Shown piece by piece: positions 59,905 to 64,000 of a DNA stretch of 64,000 nt. Each line of letters opens with the position of its first letter. Position 1 is the stretch's first letter. Source of the stretch: JACPYM01 sp031423495 (GTDB lineage: Bacteria; Acidobacteriota; Blastocatellia; RBC074); NCBI GenBank assembly GCA_031423495.1, contig JANPFP010000073.1, positions 1 to 64,000 of the forward strand, in the 5' to 3' direction. The notes below the pieces were generated by a model. The model was not told the origin of the DNA. It saw only the letters and a list, made by a program, of their open reading frames with translations, and did no database searches. The translations under genes were made by a program, and so were the position numbers.

Positions 59905-61359
59905 TTAAGGCAGGCGAAGGGTTTGAACGACGTGCGCAGCCTTGCCCGCCAATCGTTCAGCCGCAATGGCAGGCAGTCTGATCAAGGCTGAAGGGAACAA
60001 TCCGCCCAACAACAAAAACAAAAACGCAGCGGTCAACACCCAGCGTTCGCGTGGCAGCGCATCGACTAATTCTTGCGCAGCGGCGACCGGCTTGCCCAGA
60101 AAGATGCGGGCGAAAAGTCGCACGACGCTGAAAGCATTCATCGCGGTCACGACGGGCAGAATTACGCCGAGATAGGGATTGGTCGCCAGCGTGCCTTGCA
60201 ATAGCAAGTCTTCGGCGGGAAAGCCCAACGTCAGCGGCAACCCAACCAATGCCAAACAACCGACCGCAAAAAAGACCGCGAGGCGCGGGGCGTTGAGCGC
60301 CAAGCCCATAAACTTGTCAGTGTTGAGCGAAGCGCCCAGCCGCGCTTCGAGTCCCGCATAAACCGCCGCCATCATCGTTGTCGCCACTGATACCACTTGC
60401 CACAACACCAATGCTCCGGCGATGCCGACGGCGGTTTGGCTTTCGAGTCCCGTCAAAATAAAAGCCGATTGGCTGATCGCCACGAGCGCGAAGATGCGGC
60501 GCGGCTTGCGTTCAGCCAGCGCCAGCACGGCGGCATAAACCGCAGTCAACAAACTCAACGCGCTGAAAAACGGCCAAGCCGTATGAGCTACGTCGGGCAA
60601 CAGCGGCAGCACGATGCGCGCGACGAGAAAGGCTCCGAGGTGATCGTTCACCAACAAGACCAGTGGCAATAAAGGGCCTTTATCAAAAGCCGTCACGACC
60701 CACGAATGCGCGGGGAATAAACCTTTGCGCAAGATGACCGCGACCATCAAAAAACTGAACGCCGCGAATAACAGCGAGTTTTCTCCGGTGCGCGCCTGCG
60801 TGAGTCCTAACCCGGCAGCATGCTCGGCATAAACCAACAACGCGATGCCAATGCACAAGCTGACGAAGCTCAACGCCAGCACGAGCTGCGAGAAAGCCGG
60901 AATGGTTCTTTCTGATTTCGCTGACGCGAAAAAGCGCATCACCAAAAACGGCGCGAGCGAACCGGCCCACGCCAGCACGAATACGATTAAGTTGTTCGCG
61001 GCATAAGCCGCATTGGTCGTAGCGCACAGCCACAACACACCCGCGAGCCACGACGGCGTGAGGTTGTGTTTCGGAGCCAGCACGGCTACGCCCAAACAGA
61101 GCGCAACGAAAAGCGATAACGGAATAGCGTTCAGCGCATCCATTGTGAAGCACTGCCACAAGGCTTCAGTGAATTTCGCGGCGGGCGTAAGGGCTACGGC
61201 AAAGTTGGCGATGAGCAAGAATGCGAGACTGGCGGCTAACGCAATGACAGTGCTGCGACGCGCGCGCGACAAGTCGTTCATCTTCCATACAAAAAAAGAC
61301 GCGACCAGCGGGATCAATACGCTAAGGCTCAACCACGGAAAGGTGAATGATTCAGACAT
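59905..61359 (-). CDS. NuoL-like proton-translocating subunit of a DAB-type cluster (second copy)
   Basis: A 484-residue integral membrane protein with about 14 hydrophobic helices and the antiporter-like layout of NuoL/MrpD: LVMRFFASAKSERTIPAFSQ, FSFLMVAVILRKGLFPAHSW (an Arg-Lys in the key helix), PLVLLVNDHLGAFLV and NTDKFMGLALNAPRL. The conserved lysine/glutamate of the canonical proton channel is partly replaced. It overlaps the end of the preceding NuoL-like gene by one base, so the two and dabA form one operon. It probably couples to DabA as a second DabB-like unit. Confidence 0.75.
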   Translation of the reverse strand: MSESFTFPWLSLSVLIPLVASFFVWKMNDLSRARRSTVIALAASLAFLLIANFAVALTPAAKFTEALWQCFTMDALNAIPLSLFVALCLGVAVLAPKHNLTPSWLAGVLWLCATTNAAYAANNLIVFVLAWAGSLAPFLVMRFFASAKSERTIPAFSQLVLALSFVSLCIGIALLVYAEHAAGLGLTQARTGENSLLFAAFSFLMVAVILRKGLFPAHSWVVTAFDKGPLLPLVLLVNDHLGAFLVARIVLPLLPDVAHTAWPFFSALSLLTAVYAAVLALAERKPRRIFALVAISQSAFILTGLESQTAVGIAGALVLWQVVSVATTMMAAVYAGLEARLGASLNTDKFMGLALNAPRLAVFFAVGCLALVGLPLTLGFPAEDLLLQGTLATNPYLGVILPVVTAMNAFSVVRLFARIFLGKPVAAAQELVDALPRERWVLTAAFLFLLLGGLFPSALIRLPAIAAERLAGKAAHVVQTLRLP

Positions 61360-62663
61360 CAGTGGCCTCCGCCTATCAATTTGATTTCGATTCGTTGCAT
61401 CGCGTGCGCCAGGCGAATGACCGGCGCGACGACGAAGCGATCAAGGAAGTTGTCGTGATGTCCGCGATCAAGCGCCAGCCGATATAGCCAATGCTGCATG
61501 GTTTGCGGCAACAGCTTGGCAAAGTGTTGACCGGTTGCACCCAAGTGTCCGGCAGCCGCGGCGTGTACGCGATGATGATCGTGCAACAGCGAAGGCGCGC
61601 GCAGGAATTGCATCGTGCGCAGCAAGGCGTGTCCGACAATGTGCCACAACGCCAACCGCGTGAAGCCGAATCCGATCTCGACAAAGATCAAGCCCAGTTG
61701 CGTCATCGTTGCGTAAGCCAGCCCGGTTTTGGCGTCAGGGCAAGTGCGTCCGACCAGTGTGCCGTGAATCGCCGTGAGCAAGCCGATGACGATGATGGCT
61801 TCGGCGACCAACACCGAAGAAGCAATCAACGGCTGCGCGCGCAGCAATAAATAGGCTCCGGCATGCACGGAAAGCGCGCCGTAAAAAATCGCGCTCGACG
61901 GCGTAGGGCCTTCCATCGCGCGCGGCAGCCAGCCTGAAAAAGGCACTTGCGCGGCTTTGCCCATCGCGGCGAGTAATAACAGAATCGCGACGATGGTCGC
62001 GGCGTTTCCAACGAGCGGCGTATGCGGTTCGATGTTGTTCGGCAAGACTTGAGAGAATTCAGAAGTGCCGACGAAGATGTGCATGAGAACTACGCCGGTG
62101 AGCAAGCCTATGTCACAGGCGCGATAGGTGGCGAAGACGCGCAAGGCGCTCGTGACCGGATCGTCGCGGTGCTGAAAGAATGCGACCAACAGAATCGAAG
62201 TGATGCCTACGATTTCCCATCCGCCAATCATCAGGTCGAAGGAACCCGCCGCAAAAAACAACAGAATGCCGCTACCAAATAAATTCAACAGCATGAAAAA
62301 CCGGAAGAAGCCTGCGTCACGATGAATGTAACGGCGCGAGAAAACCGATACGATCAAGATGAGCAAGGCGCTCAACGTCAGCAACGGCAACGACAGATAG
62401 TCAGCCCACAGCGCCAGTGGAAAATGATAATGCCCGACCTCGAACCAGTTGCCATAAAGCGCGTGCAATTGCTCTTTGCCGCTGGTAAGCAACTGCCACC
62501 ACAGCGCCGCGACGATCAACAATACTGCCGTATAGCAAGCCGTCGTCAACTGCGCGACCGGACGTTCGGGCCAGCGCACGCCCAACAACCAGCTCGCCCC
62601 TAACACGGCGCACCAGCCGCCGGGCAACAAGATCAATAAAGCTAGTAAAAGGCTTTCACTCAT
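61359..62663 (-). CDS. NuoL-like subunit of a DAB-type cluster (DabB-like)
   Basis: A 434-residue membrane protein with about 13 helices. Motifs are GGWEIVGITSILLVAFFQHR (the NuoL WEL-type helix), the strongly conserved GKAAQVPFSGWLPRAMEGPTP block with channel lysine, GALSVHAGAYLLLR and YATMTQLGLIFVEIG. The C-terminus is rich in histidine (LLHDHHRVHAAAAGHLG). It lies 4 bases after dabA, so it is the likely partner that drives inorganic carbon uptake by proton or sodium flux. Confidence 0.83.
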   Translation of the reverse strand: MSESLLLALLILLPGGWCAVLGASWLLGVRWPERPVAQLTTACYTAVLLIVAALWWQLLTSGKEQLHALYGNWFEVGHYHFPLALWADYLSLPLLTLSALLILIVSVFSRRYIHRDAGFFRFFMLLNLFGSGILLFFAAGSFDLMIGGWEIVGITSILLVAFFQHRDDPVTSALRVFATYRACDIGLLTGVVLMHIFVGTSEFSQVLPNNIEPHTPLVGNAATIVAILLLLAAMGKAAQVPFSGWLPRAMEGPTPSSAIFYGALSVHAGAYLLLRAQPLIASSVLVAEAIIVIGLLTAIHGTLVGRTCPDAKTGLAYATMTQLGLIFVEIGFGFTRLALWHIVGHALLRTMQFLRAPSLLHDHHRVHAAAAGHLGATGQHFAKLLPQTMQHWLYRLALDRGHHDNFLDRFVVAPVIRLAHAMQRIEIKLIGGGH

Positions 62664-62667
62664 ATTT

Positions 62668-64000
62668 TTACCGCGCGCTGCTCGCGTGCGCCGCAGTCGC
62701 CGTCACCCGCGCGATGGGCAGGTGTTCCAGCTTGCCGCGAAACCAAGCGGATGACGTGGCGATTTCGGGCAGCTTCACCGTTTCGGTGATGGGTTCAAAT
62801 ACGCCGTTGCGATAAACGTGAATTGCGCCAGTGGCGGGCTCCATCGCCACCAGACGAATCCAGCGGTTGGTGACTAACTCGGTGACTTCGGCGCTGCGGC
62901 GCACTGCTTCCATCACTTTCTCAGGCGTATTCTCGACGATCAGCAACAGCCGCACCGGTTCATGGATTTCGACCATTTGCCAGGGCAAGCCGGTACGCAA
63001 ATCGCTCGCGTGCCCGTTCATCACGCCCATCAAGCCGGTGACGTTGTGCGGCAGTTTCGTACCGCAACCGTAGCGTTCGTTATCCACAAACGAAAAATAG
63101 TATTCGAGACTGATGCCCGCGCAGACCGGACCGGCTGCGCCCAAGATCGCAGCAAGACTGTTGTTTTCAGGGTCGCGTTCGGCGTCGTAAGAAATCAGAA
63201 AAGCGCGACGGTCAAGGAACAAGCCGCGCGTAACGCTGCGTCGGCCTACGATGCAAACGGCGTTCGTGCAATGACCGTATTCCGGTCGCGGTTCGGCCAG
63301 ATGTTCAGCGCGCTCTTCGACGTGGCGCAATCCGTCGAGCGGAGTTTGCGCGCGATAGGCCGCCTCAAAACGGCGCGCGCGTTCGAGCGCATTGGCTTCG
63401 CGCGCACGATCAAGCGATTCAGACAGCCGCGCGAAATCAGCCGTGTGCGAAGCGGGAATGGCCGCCGTGTCAAAAAGCTCAACTACGTCGTTGGCGGTAT
63501 CGTGATAGCCGCCGACGAACCACGTGTCAGTGGGAATGATGACGCCCATTGCGTTTATGCGTTCGCGCACGGGCGGATGATTCGCCATCGCGGCGAAGAG
63601 GCGTCCGTTGGACCCGCCGCGCCGTCCGCCGCACGCGCCGCAATCGTGCGCCGATTCGTGCGGATTGTTCAGGCTCGTCGAACCGTGACCTAAGATCGTC
63701 ACGAGCCGGGCGTGGTTTTCGGTCAAGCCCGCCGCGCGCAACGTACCGCCAATGCGATCAGCCATTTCTTGAATCGAAAACCCTTTGAGCAAGCTTCCAG
63801 CTTTTTCCTCGCCATCGCGTTCCATCGCCAGTTCGGTTAGCGGCGCAGGCAATAACGCATCGCCTAAACGTGAATACCAACCGCCCGCGTGACGCGGAAT
63901 CAATATGCGTGTCACGAGCGGGAACGCCGCGAGCCAGCCCGTCGTGAGCGAACCCAAGGCGCCGCGCAATAAAGTGCGCGAACCGATGAAACCATGATTC
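62668..64000 (-). CDS. dabA: DabA (DUF2309) inorganic-carbon transporter subunit, partial
   Basis: The gene runs off the window edge; only the C-terminal 444 codons are visible and the frame is open to base 64000. The DUF2309 signature VTILGHGSTSLNNPH and SAHDCGACGGRRGGSNG supply the histidine and cysteine zinc ligands of the DabA beta-carbonic-anhydrase-like site. HCTNAVCIVGRRSVTRGLFL and FVDNERYGCGTKLPHNVTG are also family segments. DabA with a NuoL-like DabB forms an energy-coupled CO2/bicarbonate uptake complex. The beta-CA-like Cys/Asp ligands would lie in the missing N-terminal part. Confidence 0.87.
   Translation of the reverse strand, partial: NHGFIGSRTLLRGALGSLTTGWLAAFPLVTRILIPRHAGGWYSRLGDALLPAPLTELAMERDGEEKAGSLLKGFSIQEMADRIGGTLRAAGLTENHARLVTILGHGSTSLNNPHESAHDCGACGGRRGGSNGRLFAAMANHPPVRERINAMGVIIPTDTWFVGGYHDTANDVVELFDTAAIPASHTADFARLSESLDRAREANALERARRFEAAYRAQTPLDGLRHVEERAEHLAEPRPEYGHCTNAVCIVGRRSVTRGLFLDRRAFLISYDAERDPENNSLAAILGAAGPVCAGISLEYYFSFVDNERYGCGTKLPHNVTGLMGVMNGHASDLRTGLPWQMVEIHEPVRLLLIVENTPEKVMEAVRRSAEVTELVTNRWIRLVAMEPATGAIHVYRNGVFEPITETVKLPEIATSSAWFRGKLEHLPIARVTATAAHASSAR

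Overview
The window looks like a stretch of chromosome from an uncultivated member of the Acidobacteriota, most likely class Blastocatellia or a close relative. This is inferred from family content, since there is no rRNA gene. It carries a TIGR03437-type exported protein, a GWxTD-domain protein, a YVTN-propeller phosphoesterase, an Oar-like TonB-dependent receptor with an N-terminal carboxypeptidase-regulatory domain, a PSCyt/DUF1549-DUF1553 protein next to a DUF1501 protein, a zf-HC2/sigma/CHAT cluster and BTRD1 repeats. Most of the sequence is moderately GC-rich with short gaps. The first kilobase is visibly more AT-rich.

Layout. 0-1.3 kb: an exported, cysteine-rich, EF-hand-like protein. 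1.3-6.2 kb (minus): nadA and an NtrX/NtrY-type two-component pair. 6.3-16.4 kb (plus): CPBP protease, pckA, tRNA-Leu, then a run of exported proteins (TIGR03437, M20 peptidase, propeller-phosphoesterase, GWxTD). 16.4-21.2 kb (minus): a small membrane protein, priA and a polytopic membrane protein. 21.4-26.8 kb: ribA, maf, a UshA-like/tetraheme cytochrome fusion, a DUF721 (DciA-like) gene and gatC-gatA. 26.9-32.1 kb: 5-oxoproline-type transporter subunits, aldo/keto reductase, tRNA-Ala, hydrolase, zinc dehydrogenase and an SlyD-type FKBP. 32.5-43.2 kb: a decayed delta-60 repeat gene, a TPR-CHAT gene interrupted by an in-frame TAG, its convergent anti-sigma/sigma neighbours with an amine oxidase, and a GGDEF/histidine-kinase pair. 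43.3-47.8 kb: a winged-helix/AAA/BTRD1 fusion regulator, nfu and an AraC regulator. 47.9-59.9 kb: a frameshifted PSCyt1-DUF1549-DUF1553 gene, DUF1501, a TonB receptor, an AAA/PD-(D/E)XK protein, a Gfo/Idh/MocA oxidoreductase and a DUF2490 barrel. 59.9-64 kb (minus): a DAB-type inorganic-carbon transport cluster with two NuoL-like subunits and the C-terminal part of DabA (DUF2309), cut by the window edge.

The most distinctive feature is the repeat content. (i) Three copies of an 80-90 bp inverted repeat lie at an almost fixed distance (19-21 nt from element end to ATG) upstream of three unrelated genes. Each is followed by the same AAGGAGC Shine-Dalgarno, so they look like portable 5'-leader elements whose arms can fold in two alternative ways. 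(ii) Heptanucleotide tandem repeats of several sequences lie between genes and inside coding linkers. One 3-copy tract sits exactly where the PSCyt1-DUF1549 reading frame breaks, and a gain of one unit or a loss of two would restore the frame. (iii) Long palindromes flank gatCA, follow the FKBP gene, and terminate the convergent CHAT/anti-sigma pair with both stop codons inside the stem. No CRISPR array, insertion-sequence transposase or prophage genes were seen.
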